IMG/VR virus record: IMGVR_UViG_3300032116_000062
Location: 1-64,000 of that record
Reading direction: 5' to 3' (one strand)
Origin: a virus
DNA length: 64,000 bases
Below, one piece after another: positions 1 through 7,060 of this stretch. Numbering within the stretch: position 1 is the stretch's first letter; every line of letters starts with the position of its first letter. The notes under the pieces were generated by a model. It was not told the DNA's origin. It saw only the letters and a program-made list of their open reading frames with translations, and ran no database searches. A program made the translations under genes and the position numbers.

Positions 1-18
1 AAAGTTTAATATAATGTT

Positions 19-582
19 ATGAAAAGAGTAGAATTGAATGGAACATACGGATACGAAAATTTTATATCAGATGAAGAACAAAACTTTTTATTAAATTGGG
101 TTTCAAAAAATGAAAGTTTATTTCATATTAACCAAACAGGAAGTGATACCGTAAATGCTCCATATGGATCTAGAAAAATGTGTATCTTATCTAATTTTAA
201 AAATGCACCTATTGAATTGGTAACCAATATAAAAAATAGAATAATAGATATTGAAAATATCGGTGAATGGATTGAAGAACCATATTTTAAAGATGCTATT
301 GGAATAAATGGGGAAGGTGGAGCAATACATACACATTCTGATCCAAATATAGATGGATATACTCACACTCGATACAATGTAATATTATCATATCCAATTG
401 AGGGTGGCCACTCCATATACGATGGCCGGATAAATATTTTAAAAGAAAAAATGGTATGGAAATGCGTTGCTGGCAAAGTAAAGCATGGTAGTACAAATGT
501 AGTGGGGCCAAAACCAAGAATAACATTAACTTTAGGATTTCAGATTAAAGATAAAGCAAAGCAAAAGAAAAGTTTAATATGA
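19..582 (+). CDS. 2-oxoglutarate/Fe(II) dioxygenase-like protein
   Basis: 187 residues. The C-terminal half carries a double-stranded beta-helix metal site: H106-x-D108 in the GGAIHTHSD stretch, a distal H156 (KHGST) and R167, which would bind the 2-oxoglutarate carboxylate. This spacing fits the prolyl-4-hydroxylase-like superfamily, whose members hydroxylate proteins, nucleic-acid bases or small molecules. The substrate cannot be read from the sequence. The ATG follows an A/T-rich leader without a Shine-Dalgarno. The stop overlaps the next start by four bases (ATGA), implying translational coupling. A second, divergent protein of this type lies at 6306-6848. Confidence 0.7.
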   Translation: MKRVELNGTYGYENFISDEEQNFLLNWVSKNESLFHINQTGSDTVNAPYGSRKMCILSNFKNAPIELVTNIKNRIIDIENIGEWIEEPYFKDAIGINGEGGAIHTHSDPNIDGYTHTRYNVILSYPIEGGHSIYDGRINILKEKMVWKCVAGKVKHGSTNVVGPKPRITLTLGFQIKDKAKQKKSLI

Positions 583-1028
583 AACGGTATGAACTGAACC
601 ATACGGAGATTATTAAAGAGCCTGAATTGTATTTTATCCATATATACAACAAAGTTTGGATGGAATCGTATAAAGATACTATTCAACTTTTAATTCATTA
701 TTTTAATGATGAATATACGTGGGATGGAATGTTCACATTGAATGATGTTGAGAATCGTATAAAAGAAGGACATAATTTATTTATACTATATGTTGATAAA
801 CGAGCAATCGGATATGTTTGGTTCAGAGAAATAGATAAAAATACATGCTTTGGATACAATCTATATGTAACTAAAAAAATTGATAGACCCAAATGGGCCG
901 CAAAGTGGTTTTATAATAAAGTATCTGAAATAATGCTAAAAAATTATAAAAAGATAAAAGTCGAAATAGAAGATTGGAATGGTGTGGTTATTGATATGGT
1001 AAAACGTATTGGATATAAAGAAATTTAA
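579..1028 (+). CDS. GNAT-like N-acetyltransferase (putative)
   Basis: 149 residues. The middle and C-terminal part follow the GNAT pattern. A strand with AIGYVWF (about 71-77) is followed by a second strand (CFGYNLYV), a helix (WAAKWFYNKVSEIM), and a last strand ending in a V-K-R-I-G-Y segment typical of GNAT C-termini. The acetyl-CoA loop (Q/RxxGxG/A) is not clear, so the call rests on fold pattern and size. It is coupled to the upstream oxygenase-like gene by ATGA and may belong to a small modification cassette with the sulfotransferase downstream. Confidence 0.45.
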   Translation: MKRYELNHTEIIKEPELYFIHIYNKVWMESYKDTIQLLIHYFNDEYTWDGMFTLNDVENRIKEGHNLFILYVDKRAIGYVWFREIDKNTCFGYNLYVTKKIDRPKWAAKWFYNKVSEIMLKNYKKIKVEIEDWNGVVIDMVKRIGYKEI

Positions 1029-1038
1029 ATTAAAAAAT

Positions 1039-1356
1039 ATGATTATAGTTCCTGAAACACCGATAACAGAAGCAAGTTTTGAAAAATGGAAGTCACACAA
1101 AATAGAAGTTACAGATGAAGAAGATAGTTACTTCTATTATATCATTCCACTAATAGATGTGGGTGAAGAAGAAATTATGGATATAGAGTCCGTTCCTGCA
1201 CTATTTAGTTCTGAATCAGATGAATTTGAAGATGAAAATGGTAATCGTATATTTACAATGCGTTTATTTGATGATGATTTACCTGAATTAACCACAGAAG
1301 AGGAAGTTGAAATTCTTTATAATATACTTACTAAAAAAGATTTAATATCCAAATAG
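1039..1356 (+). CDS. Acidic hypothetical protein
   Basis: 105 residues from the ATG at 1039. A longer reading from a TTG at 1009 would overlap the previous gene and add a lysine-rich tail unlike the rest, so the ATG is preferred. The protein is strongly acidic (runs such as DEEDSYFYY, SESDEFEDENG, TTEEEVEI) with no membrane segment or recognised motif. It lies between a GNAT-like and a sulfotransferase-like gene. No function can be assigned. Confidence 0.6.
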   Translation: MIIVPETPITEASFEKWKSHKIEVTDEEDSYFYYIIPLIDVGEEEIMDIESVPALFSSESDEFEDENGNRIFTMRLFDDDLPELTTEEEVEILYNILTKKDLISK

Positions 1357-1358
1357 TA

Positions 1359-1985
1359 ATGAGAGTATTGATTATTGCACAACCAAGAACAGGAAGTACT
1401 ATATTTTCAAAATGGTTAAGTAAAGAACTATCTTTATTGTGGTTAGATGAACCGTTCAATAGACAACTAGGAATATGTATAGAACAGTTTTTTAATTCGG
1501 ATAATATACTTGCAAAAGTAATTTTTGAAGAAAAAAAAGGTGAGTGGTTTTATGACAAGAGAATTAAAAAAAATGATGATATATTATCATTAAATTGGGA
1601 TTATATATTTGTATTGACGAGATTAAATACAAAAGATCAGGCGATAAGTAAAATTTGGGCTAATGAAAATCAATGCTGGTCTGAAACAAAATATAAAATT
1701 GATGAGGAGTGGACAAATAGACGTGATAGAATAATAGAAAAACAAATAATAAAATTTGAAGAAGATAAAAAAATTATTGATTCCATAAATGCATACAAAC
1801 TAACATATGAAGAAATATATGAATCAAAATCTATTATAAATGATATAAAAAATATTTTTAATATAGATAGTTTTGAACATTTAGATGATTTATCAAAGGA
1901 AAATAGATATAGGAAATTCAATGATTATAATGGAGAAGATTTATTTGATAATTTCAAAAAAAAATCTTATATTAGAGTATTATAA
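1359..1985 (+). CDS. Sulfotransferase-like protein (Stf0/LPS sulfotransferase type)
   Basis: 208 residues. The N-terminus has the 5'-phosphosulfate-binding loop QPRTGST (residues 8-14) after a hydrophobic strand (VLIIA), as in PAPS-dependent sulfotransferases. Around residues 87-96 the segment TRLNTKDQAIS matches the 3'-phosphate-binding R...QA(I/V)S motif of Stf0-like enzymes. The likely role is transfer of sulfate from PAPS to a carbohydrate or lipid. The protein is slightly short for the family. It starts two bases after the upstream stop. In a genome with a large glycan locus, a sugar acceptor is plausible but inferred. Confidence 0.65.
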   Translation: MRVLIIAQPRTGSTIFSKWLSKELSLLWLDEPFNRQLGICIEQFFNSDNILAKVIFEEKKGEWFYDKRIKKNDDILSLNWDYIFVLTRLNTKDQAISKIWANENQCWSETKYKIDEEWTNRRDRIIEKQIIKFEEDKKIIDSINAYKLTYEEIYESKSIINDIKNIFNIDSFEHLDDLSKENRYRKFNDYNGEDLFDNFKKKSYIRVL

Positions 1986-2001
1986 AGTTAAACTCTAAAG
2001 A

Positions 2002-2646
2002 ATGAAACAAAAAACAGAAGCCGAATTACAGGCAAATTACGAAAAATTTATTGCAGTATTAAAAAAGTATTTTACAGGTAAAAGACTTGAAAAACTACTT
2101 CATATGTACTCCGAAAAAGAATTAGGAATAAACCTAACCTTATCACCGGCTTCCGGTGCGGTTCAATACCACAATGCGTATATTGGGGGTTATATTGACC
2201 ACATTTTCAATGTAACAAAAAATGCTTTGAGAATGAAAGAAATGTTTATATCGGCGGGTGGTAACATAGATTTTACAGATGAAGAATTGGTATTTGCCTG
2301 TTTGCATCATGATTTGGGAAAATTGGGGGTTGCAGGTGAGATGCATTACCTACCAAACGATTCAGATTGGGAAATTAAAAAAGGCCATGTATTCAAGAGA
2401 AATGATAAAATTTCCTATATGACTCTTACTGATAGAACATTTTTTACTTTGAATGAATATGGGATATCTTACAATGAAAAAGAATATTTTGCTATAAAAC
2501 TAACCGATGGTATGTATGATGAGGATAATCAGAAATACCTAAAAGGACATGATATTAAAAAGCAATTGAGATACAAACTGCAATTCATTATGCATTGGGC
2601 AGACCACATGTCTACTATAATTGAAAGACAAGATGTCAAAATGTAA
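2002..2646 (+). CDS. HD-domain phosphohydrolase
   Basis: 214 residues. The HD signature is spread over GGYIDHIFN, CLHHDLGK (H102-H103-D104) and a late HWADHMS, which together supply the four metal ligands of the superfamily. Members are metal-dependent phosphohydrolases acting on nucleotides or cyclic nucleotides. The protein lacks GGDEF, RelA or nuclease partner domains, so the substrate is open. Removal of nucleotide alarm signals or dNTP control are both plausible for a phage. It ends just before an inverted repeat and a promoter-like element. Confidence 0.75.
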   Translation: MKQKTEAELQANYEKFIAVLKKYFTGKRLEKLLHMYSEKELGINLTLSPASGAVQYHNAYIGGYIDHIFNVTKNALRMKEMFISAGGNIDFTDEELVFACLHHDLGKLGVAGEMHYLPNDSDWEIKKGHVFKRNDKISYMTLTDRTFFTLNEYGISYNEKEYFAIKLTDGMYDEDNQKYLKGHDIKKQLRYKLQFIMHWADHMSTIIERQDVKM

Positions 2647-2660
2647 TGACATTATTACAT
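2641..2660. other. Inverted repeat beside a promoter
   Basis: ATGTAAT, six bases, ATTACAT: a perfect 7-base inverted repeat overlapping the stop of the HD gene and ending five bases before the TTTG of the putative hsp20 promoter. There is no following T-run, so an operator-like site is more likely than a terminator. AT-rich sequence makes chance formation possible. Confidence 0.3.
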
Positions 2661-2664
2661 AAAA

Positions 2665-2697
2665 TTTGAATTGGTATAATAATTGAACATAATGTGT
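2665..2697 (+). promoter_or_regulatory. Host-like promoter for hsp20
   Basis: TTTG at 2665-2668, then 21 bases, then TAATGTGT from 2690. This resembles the Bacteroidetes pattern of a -33 TTTG and a -7 TAnnTTTG. It is the weakest match of the five such elements in the window. It would give a leader of roughly 25-30 bases before the hsp20 ATG at 2726. Confidence 0.4.
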
Positions 2698-2725
2698 ATA
2701 TTATTTAACCAAAAAATTAAAAACT

Positions 2726-3112
2726 ATGTATTACACACATTTTGACAAAATTTTAGACACACTATTTGATGACCAAATTGTTTGGAAAAATCACTCAACA
2801 ACATTTGTTCCATCCAAATTTGCAGTAGATGTTATTGATGATAGAGCACATATTGCACTATCTGTATTGGGTCATAATCCCGAAAACATTGATATCAACT
2901 GCTATGAAGATAGAATTGAAGTAAAGGCAAAAAAGAGTGAAGAAAAGTTACCTTTTAACCAATTAGTAGCCAATATCGATGAGAGAATTACTTTAGGTAA
3001 AGATTTAGATGGTAGAAATGCCAAAGCGGAAATTAAAAACGGTATTTTAACAATCGTTGTAGAAAGAAAAGAAGAATCTAAACCTAAAAAAATAAATTTG
3101 AAGGTATCTTAA
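2726..3112 (+). CDS. hsp20: Small heat-shock protein (Hsp20/alpha-crystallin)
   Basis: 128 residues. The alpha-crystallin domain spans about 30-115: FAVDVIDDRAHIALSVLGHNPENIDI at the start, IEVKAKK, then DLDGRNAKAEIKNGILTIVVERKE with the G-x-L box (GIL), followed by a short tail (PKKINLKV). The N-terminal arm is short. Family members are ATP-independent holdases that keep unfolding proteins soluble, and T4-like phages of photosynthetic and marine hosts often carry one. It appears to have its own host-like promoter. Its stop overlaps the stop of a convergent - strand gene (shared TTAA). Confidence 0.9.
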   Translation: MYYTHFDKILDTLFDDQIVWKNHSTTFVPSKFAVDVIDDRAHIALSVLGHNPENIDINCYEDRIEVKAKKSEEKLPFNQLVANIDERITLGKDLDGRNAKAEIKNGILTIVVERKEESKPKKINLKVS

Positions 3113-3300
3113 TTACGACTTCTTCGATATTTAAGTATTATTTTTAAAATTGTTATGAAAAGAACAATACCTACTGCAATTTTAGCAATTGGATCTTTTG
3201 ATATAGTATGCAATAGAGGTATTAATTTTTGTATAGATTCTATATAATAATCTATATCTAAAAGTTCATCCATATTAATGGATTGTAGTATGGTTTTCAT
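3109..3300 (-). CDS. Small single-pass membrane protein
   Basis: 63 residues on the - strand. A polar N-terminal half is followed by one hydrophobic helix (about 37-57, AKIAVGIVLFITILKIIL) and a basic tail (KYRRSRN), giving an N-out or cytoplasmic-tail single-pass topology. It is judged real because ATATTTATA lies three bases before its ATG, read on the - strand, exactly as before the + strand gene at 3431. Function unknown. A holin, spanin or superinfection-exclusion role is possible, but nothing specific supports one. Confidence 0.55.
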   Translation of the reverse strand: MKTILQSINMDELLDIDYYIESIQKLIPLLHTISKDPIAKIAVGIVLFITILKIILKYRRSRN

Positions 3301-3303
3301 AAG

Positions 3304-3312
3304 TATAAATAT
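3304..3312 (-). promoter_or_regulatory. ATATTTATA motif (late-type), - strand
   Basis: Read on the - strand this is ATATTTATA, ending three bases before the ATG at 3300 (motif, CTT, ATG). It mirrors the motif at 3419-3427 that serves the divergent gene. Confidence 0.55.
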
Positions 3313-3331
3313 TTAAATACACAGTTTAAAA

Positions 3332-3363
3332 GTTGGAAAAATCGGTTATTTTTCGTATAATTG
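3332..3363 (+). promoter_or_regulatory. Host-like promoter directly before a terminator
   Basis: GTTG (3332-3335), 20 bases, then TATAATTG (3356-3363). The downstream half (GGTTATTTTTCGTATAATTG) closely resembles the uvdE promoter (GATTATTTTTCTTATATTAG). It is followed within five bases by an intrinsic terminator, so any transcript would be only about 30 bases. Confidence 0.4.
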
Positions 3364-3367
3364 AAGA

Positions 3368-3400
3368 GGTAAGAATTTTTCTTACCTTTTTCTTTTTTTT
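3368..3400 (+). terminator. Intrinsic terminator
   Basis: GGTAAGAA (3368-3375), loop TTT, TTCTTACC (3379-3386): a perfect 8-bp stem followed by a T-rich tract with a single C (3387-3400). It would stop rightward transcription before the gene at 3431, and it insulates that gene's own ATATTTATA element at 3419. Confidence 0.8.
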
Positions 3401-3418
3401 TAAAAACATAAAAATAAA

Positions 3419-3427
3419 ATATTTATA
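3419..3427 (+). promoter_or_regulatory. ATATTTATA motif (late-type)
   Basis: Exact ATATTTATA, followed by CCT and the ATG at 3431. It lies just after the terminator at 3368-3400, consistent with a fresh transcription start for the genes at 3431 and 3612. Confidence 0.6.
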
Positions 3428-3430
3428 CCT

Positions 3431-3607
3431 ATGATATACAACGAAAAAATACAAACTTTGTTAGAAGCACTCGATGGCAAATTGAGAATAATTCAAAATG
3501 TTGCCGCTGGTGCTCAACAACTAACTCCATCGGAAGTTAATACTACAATTGAGGATGCACGAAAAATAGTAGAACGTGTATCGGAGTTAGTTTCGATTAA
3601 TAGATAA
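3431..3607 (+). CDS. Small hypothetical protein
   Basis: 58 residues: starts MIYNEKIQTLLEAL and ends VERVSELVSINR. It is predicted to be helical, with two amphipathic segments, no cysteine and no membrane segment. It starts three bases after ATATTTATA and ends four bases before the membrane/EF-hand gene at 3612, so the two are probably co-transcribed. No family recognised; a small structural or assembly protein is possible. Confidence 0.6.
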   Translation: MIYNEKIQTLLEALDGKLRIIQNVAAGAQQLTPSEVNTTIEDARKIVERVSELVSINR

Positions 3608-3611
3608 TACT

Positions 3612-4766
3612 ATGAATTGGCTTAAGATTTTAGTCGGATTTTCCGCACTAATTATTGCAGGATGTGCGGCTTATTTTTCAGTAACAGGATTAGGTGTACT
3701 ATTCGCTGGAGCATCAGTTTCTGTTATGATAATGGCCTCTGCGTTGGAACTTGCAAAATTAGTTGCAGCTACTTATTTGAAACAAAAATGGGATGAAATT
3801 AGTGGATTTAACAAATGGTATATTACCATTTCGGTTGGAATTCTTATGCTAATCACATCTGCAGGTATTTTTGGTTATTTATCAAATGCGTTTCAGGCAC
3901 AATCTCTAAAATTACAAGTAGTAGATAGAGAAATTGCCGTACATGAAACAAAAATTACCGCAAATGAACAAAGGATTATACAATTTACCGAACAAATATC
4001 AGTTTTACAGCAAAATTCGGGTAAATTATTAGATAACGGCAAAGTAAACTCTCGTCTTATCCGTTCGGTTGATAACAGAGATAAAGAAATCTCAAAAATT
4101 AATGATAAAATCTCTAAATTACAAGAAGAAAATTCATTAGAAACAGAAAAAATCAATGAAATTAAGTTAAAAAATTTAGATTTAGAAAAAGAAGTTGGTG
4201 GGTTTCGTTTTGTAGCGGAAGCATTTGGGATGGAATTAAAAAATGTAGTAAAATTCTTCATATTTTTAATTGTAATTGTATTTGACCCACTTGCCGTTGC
4301 GTTAATTATCGCTTTCAACGGATTACTTTCTGATGGGAAAAGACGAAGAAGGGAGATTTTAACAGAAATGATGGAAAATGACGAAAAATTGGGGTTATAT
4401 GAAATCTATGGTGATAAAAAAGAAGATATAGTGGAAAATATTTCACAAAATACAGAAGATAGTGGAAAAAATTCTACAAAAGAAGAAGAAACGCAATCTA
4501 TATTGGAAAATAATTTAAGAATACCAATAGATTTGGATGGTGACGGAAACGTAGATGGATATGATACTGATGGTGATGGGTTGATTGATGAATTTACTCC
4601 AAAAACTGCTGCCAGAGCAAGAGAGATTAAGAATAAGTTACCATACTATGCAAGACCGGGATTTGATTGGTCCGATAAAACACAATGGATAAATGACCAA
4701 AACGCAGTTAATTACTGGCTAAAATATAAAAAGTCCCAAGAGGATGATTTAGTTAAAATTTACTAA
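3612..4766 (+). CDS. Multi-pass membrane, coiled-coil protein with EF-hand-like Ca2+ loops
   Basis: 384 residues. Three hydrophobic helices (about 7-33, 34-56, 69-91) are followed by a long coiled coil (about 100-195, rich in E/K/I/L heptads). A fourth membrane helix (about 212-239, FFIFLIVIVF...) and a basic stop (KRRRR) come next, then an acidic linker. At about 308-329 there are two consecutive calcium-loop motifs (DLDGDGNVDGY and DTDGDGLIDEF) of the EF-hand/dockerin/thrombospondin type-3 kind. A tryptophan-rich tail closes the protein. Function unknown. The architecture suggests a membrane anchor or sensor in the infected cell rather than a virion part. Confidence 0.7.
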   Translation: MNWLKILVGFSALIIAGCAAYFSVTGLGVLFAGASVSVMIMASALELAKLVAATYLKQKWDEISGFNKWYITISVGILMLITSAGIFGYLSNAFQAQSLKLQVVDREIAVHETKITANEQRIIQFTEQISVLQQNSGKLLDNGKVNSRLIRSVDNRDKEISKINDKISKLQEENSLETEKINEIKLKNLDLEKEVGGFRFVAEAFGMELKNVVKFFIFLIVIVFDPLAVALIIAFNGLLSDGKRRRREILTEMMENDEKLGLYEIYGDKKEDIVENISQNTEDSGKNSTKEEETQSILENNLRIPIDLDGDGNVDGYDTDGDGLIDEFTPKTAARAREIKNKLPYYARPGFDWSDKTQWINDQNAVNYWLKYKKSQEDDLVKIY

Positions 4767-4768
4767 AA

Positions 4769-4800
4769 TTTGGTATTTTAGATTATTTTTCTTATATTAG
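4769..4800 (+). promoter_or_regulatory. Host-like promoter of uvdE
   Basis: TTTG at 4769-4772, exactly 20 bases, then TATATTAG at 4793-4800. The ATG of uvdE is at 4806, only five bases past the -7 element, so the transcript would be leaderless or nearly so. Confidence 0.6.
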
Positions 4801-4805
4801 TACCT

Positions 4806-5747
4806 ATGAATATAGGATATGCATGTATTAATATGACAATGGGTAAGCACGTAACAACAAATCGTGCAATGGTTAAAAAAACCTTCAATACCAAAGGATT
4901 GGATTATGTTTCCGAACTTGCACTTAAAAATTCGGCAGACATTATTAAGATTTTAGAATGGAATAGATTAAATGGTATCTATTTCTTCCGATTATCTTCT
5001 GCAATCATTCCGTGGGGTGACCATATTGATTTAACCCAACTTAAAGATTACAAACAAATTAAGAGAGAACTCAAAAAAGCAGGTGATTTTGCTAAATTTC
5101 ACAATATGCGTATTAATTCGCATCCTGGTCCTTTTTGTGTACTTACTTCACCAAATGAAACCGTTGTAAACAATACAATAGCAGATTTGGAACTACATGG
5201 TAAGATATTTGATATGATGGGGTTATCTAAAACACCATACAATAACATTAATATTCATTGTAATGGGGTTTATGGAGATAAAAAGAGTGCAATGGATAGA
5301 TTCATCACCAACTTCAATAAGTGTTCTAATTCGGTTAAAACGAGGCTTACAATTGAGAATGATGATAAAGGTTCTATGTACTCCGTTAAGGATTTGATGT
5401 ACATTTACGAAAGAACAGGTATCCCCATTGTATTCGATTACCATCATCATCAGTTTTGTACAGGTGACCTTTCAGAAGAACAGGCATTAAAGTTAGCAGC
5501 AACAACCTGGCCTGAAGGAATCACGCAGGAAGTACATTATTCAGAATCAAAAGCTTTGCATGAGAATGATAGCAAACAAAAACCACAAGCACACTCCGAT
5601 TATATTAATGTTCTCCCCAATACATACGGATTAGATTTGGATATTATGGTTGAAGCAAAAGCAAAAGAATTAGCAATACTACCATTCATAGGTAAACAAA
5701 ATATGTGTGAATATAGTGGATTAAAATCAGTAGAATCATACGTTTAA
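4806..5747 (+). CDS. uvdE: UV damage endonuclease (UvdE/UvsE family)
   Basis: 313 residues, the usual bacterial length. The start MNIGYACINMTM matches the family's GYAC-N opening. TIM-barrel metal-site segments follow: RLSSAIIPWG, RINSHPGPFCVL, NINIHCNGVYGDK, RLTIENDDKGSMY, VFDYHHHQFC and EVHYSES with the later AHSDY. The enzyme nicks DNA 5' to pyrimidine dimers and other photolesions, starting alternative excision repair. In a phage it would repair sunlight damage. It is led by its own host-like promoter and is not coupled to neighbours. Confidence 0.93.
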   Translation: MNIGYACINMTMGKHVTTNRAMVKKTFNTKGLDYVSELALKNSADIIKILEWNRLNGIYFFRLSSAIIPWGDHIDLTQLKDYKQIKRELKKAGDFAKFHNMRINSHPGPFCVLTSPNETVVNNTIADLELHGKIFDMMGLSKTPYNNINIHCNGVYGDKKSAMDRFITNFNKCSNSVKTRLTIENDDKGSMYSVKDLMYIYERTGIPIVFDYHHHQFCTGDLSEEQALKLAATTWPEGITQEVHYSESKALHENDSKQKPQAHSDYINVLPNTYGLDLDIMVEAKAKELAILPFIGKQNMCEYSGLKSVESYV

Positions 5748-5764
5748 TTATTTAAAATTTATAT

Positions 5765-5938
5765 ATGAAAAATTATTTTGATTATTGGTATAAAAGAACC
5801 ATAAAAGATGGGTTGAAAGCAATCAAATTAGTAATAGGGTTGGGATTAGCAGTATCTTTTGGGTATTCCGTTAATTTGCCAATTGGTATTATGTTTTTTG
5901 GATGGGTATTGATTGAATCTCTTATAGAAAAAAATTAA
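5765..5938 (+). CDS. Small membrane protein
   Basis: 57 residues from the ATG at 5765. The N-terminus is polar and basic (MKNYFDYWYKRTIKDG), followed by two hydrophobic stretches (about 20-34 and 39-52) separated by a short turn (SVNLP), so probably a two-pass hairpin. It lies between uvdE and the nucleotidyltransferase, and its stop is two bases before the next ATG. No family recognised. Confidence 0.6.
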   Translation: MKNYFDYWYKRTIKDGLKAIKLVIGLGLAVSFGYSVNLPIGIMFFGWVLIESLIEKN

Positions 5939-5940
5939 TT

Positions 5941-6309
5941 ATGAAAAAATACGCATTATATATTGGAAGATGGCAGAATTGGCACAAAGGACATGAGTGG
6001 TTAATCCGCCAACAAATGGATAAAGGAAAGAATGTTTGGGTTGCAATTAGAGATGTGCAGGTGGATGAAAATAATCCAAAATCTGCTCAAGAAGTTTTAA
6101 TTATGTTACAAAATGAACCATTCTTTCAGAGTAATTGGGACAAACTATTTGTATCAATCATTCCTGATGTTGAAAGTGTAAACTATGGTAGAGGTGTAGG
6201 TTATGATGTTATCTATCACGAACCACCAACTGAAATTGCTGAAATAAGTGGAACTAAAATTAGAAAGGGAGTTATAGATAATAACGGAAATAGTATAGAT
6301 GTTTTATGA
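5941..6309 (+). CDS. Small cytidylyltransferase/NMN adenylyltransferase-like protein
   Basis: 122 residues. The nucleotidyltransferase superfamily signature is clear: GRWQNWHKGH (H15-x-x-H18) near the N-terminus and ISGTKIR at about 102-108 (ISxTxxR). The stretch RDVQVDENNPKSA resembles NMN adenylyltransferases of the NadM/NadR type. It is shorter than NadM (about 170 residues) because the C-terminal helices are missing. It may make NAD+ from NMN and ATP, or activate another small phosphate. Its stop overlaps the next ATG by four bases. Confidence 0.7.
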   Translation: MKKYALYIGRWQNWHKGHEWLIRQQMDKGKNVWVAIRDVQVDENNPKSAQEVLIMLQNEPFFQSNWDKLFVSIIPDVESVNYGRGVGYDVIYHEPPTEIAEISGTKIRKGVIDNNGNSIDVL

Positions 6310-6848
6310 TTATAGTAGAAGAAAATTTTAATTTACTAGATTCGATTGAAAAAGATTCTATAAAAGAAAAATGTGATAATTTTATGATATCACAATCTCC
6401 AAATATGAATGGAGAAATGAAAAACTACTACAATAGGTTTACATTGAATCCGAATGCCAACGATTTAAAATCTATAAGTCAAAAAATATTATCCTATACA
6501 AAGGAAAAAATAAGATTATATTCATCCGATATGAGAGGGTGTGATATTCAAAATACAAAATCTATTTCTATAAATAGAATAGATACTACATCAAATACCA
6601 ATGATGGGTATCATTATGATGATTCAGATGTAACGTTTATTTTGTATTTAAATGATGAATTTGAAGGCGGTGAGTTTGAATATATTGATAACAAAAATAG
6701 TGTAAAAAAAATAAAACCTAAAAAAAATATGATTATCATTTCCAACGATAAAGTAAGTCATAGAGTTCTTCCCGTAGTAAGTGGTATTAGGTATAGTTTA
6801 ATTTATTTTTTTGATATTATAAAGAAAAAAGACAAAACACTAATATAA
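6306..6848 (+). CDS. 2-oxoglutarate/Fe(II) oxygenase (prolyl-4-hydroxylase-like)
   Basis: 180 residues. The metal triad is H103-x-D105 (GYHYDDSDVTFILYLND), a distal H152 (KVSHRVLPV) and R162 (GIRYSLIYFF). The FEGGEFEY segment between them is typical of phage and cyanophage P4H-like proteins. Members hydroxylate protein side chains using 2-oxoglutarate and O2. The substrate is unknown. It overlaps both neighbours by one to four bases in an operon running to the late sigma gene. Confidence 0.82.
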   Translation: MIIVEENFNLLDSIEKDSIKEKCDNFMISQSPNMNGEMKNYYNRFTLNPNANDLKSISQKILSYTKEKIRLYSSDMRGCDIQNTKSISINRIDTTSNTNDGYHYDDSDVTFILYLNDEFEGGEFEYIDNKNSVKKIKPKKNMIIISNDKVSHRVLPVVSGIRYSLIYFFDIIKKKDKTLI

Positions 6849-7060
6849 TGCCTTTAGTTAAAAGACATATAGCAAAAAGTATAAGTTATAGGTTTATAGG
6901 AACTATAACTACAATTATTCTTACCACAGTTGCCGGCCTTCCAATAAAGTGGGCAGGAATGGTGGGATTGGGAGAGTTAGTAATCAAACCAATAATATAC
7001 TTTCTACATGAGAGGATTTGGTATAAATTTATAAAATACGGATTAAAAAAAGAAAAATGA
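6848..7060 (+). CDS. DUF2061 membrane protein
   Basis: 70 residues. It matches the DUF2061 pattern: K-S-I-S-Y-R-x-I-G-T near the start, a hydrophobic helix (TITTIILTTVAGLPI), then GELVIKPIIYFLHERIWYK with the characteristic E-x-x-x-K-P...YxxHERxW end. These small two-helix membrane proteins are common in marine bacteria and phages, but their function is not established. It overlaps the previous stop by one base and the next ATG by four. Confidence 0.85.
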   Translation: MPLVKRHIAKSISYRFIGTITTIILTTVAGLPIKWAGMVGLGELVIKPIIYFLHERIWYKFIKYGLKKEK

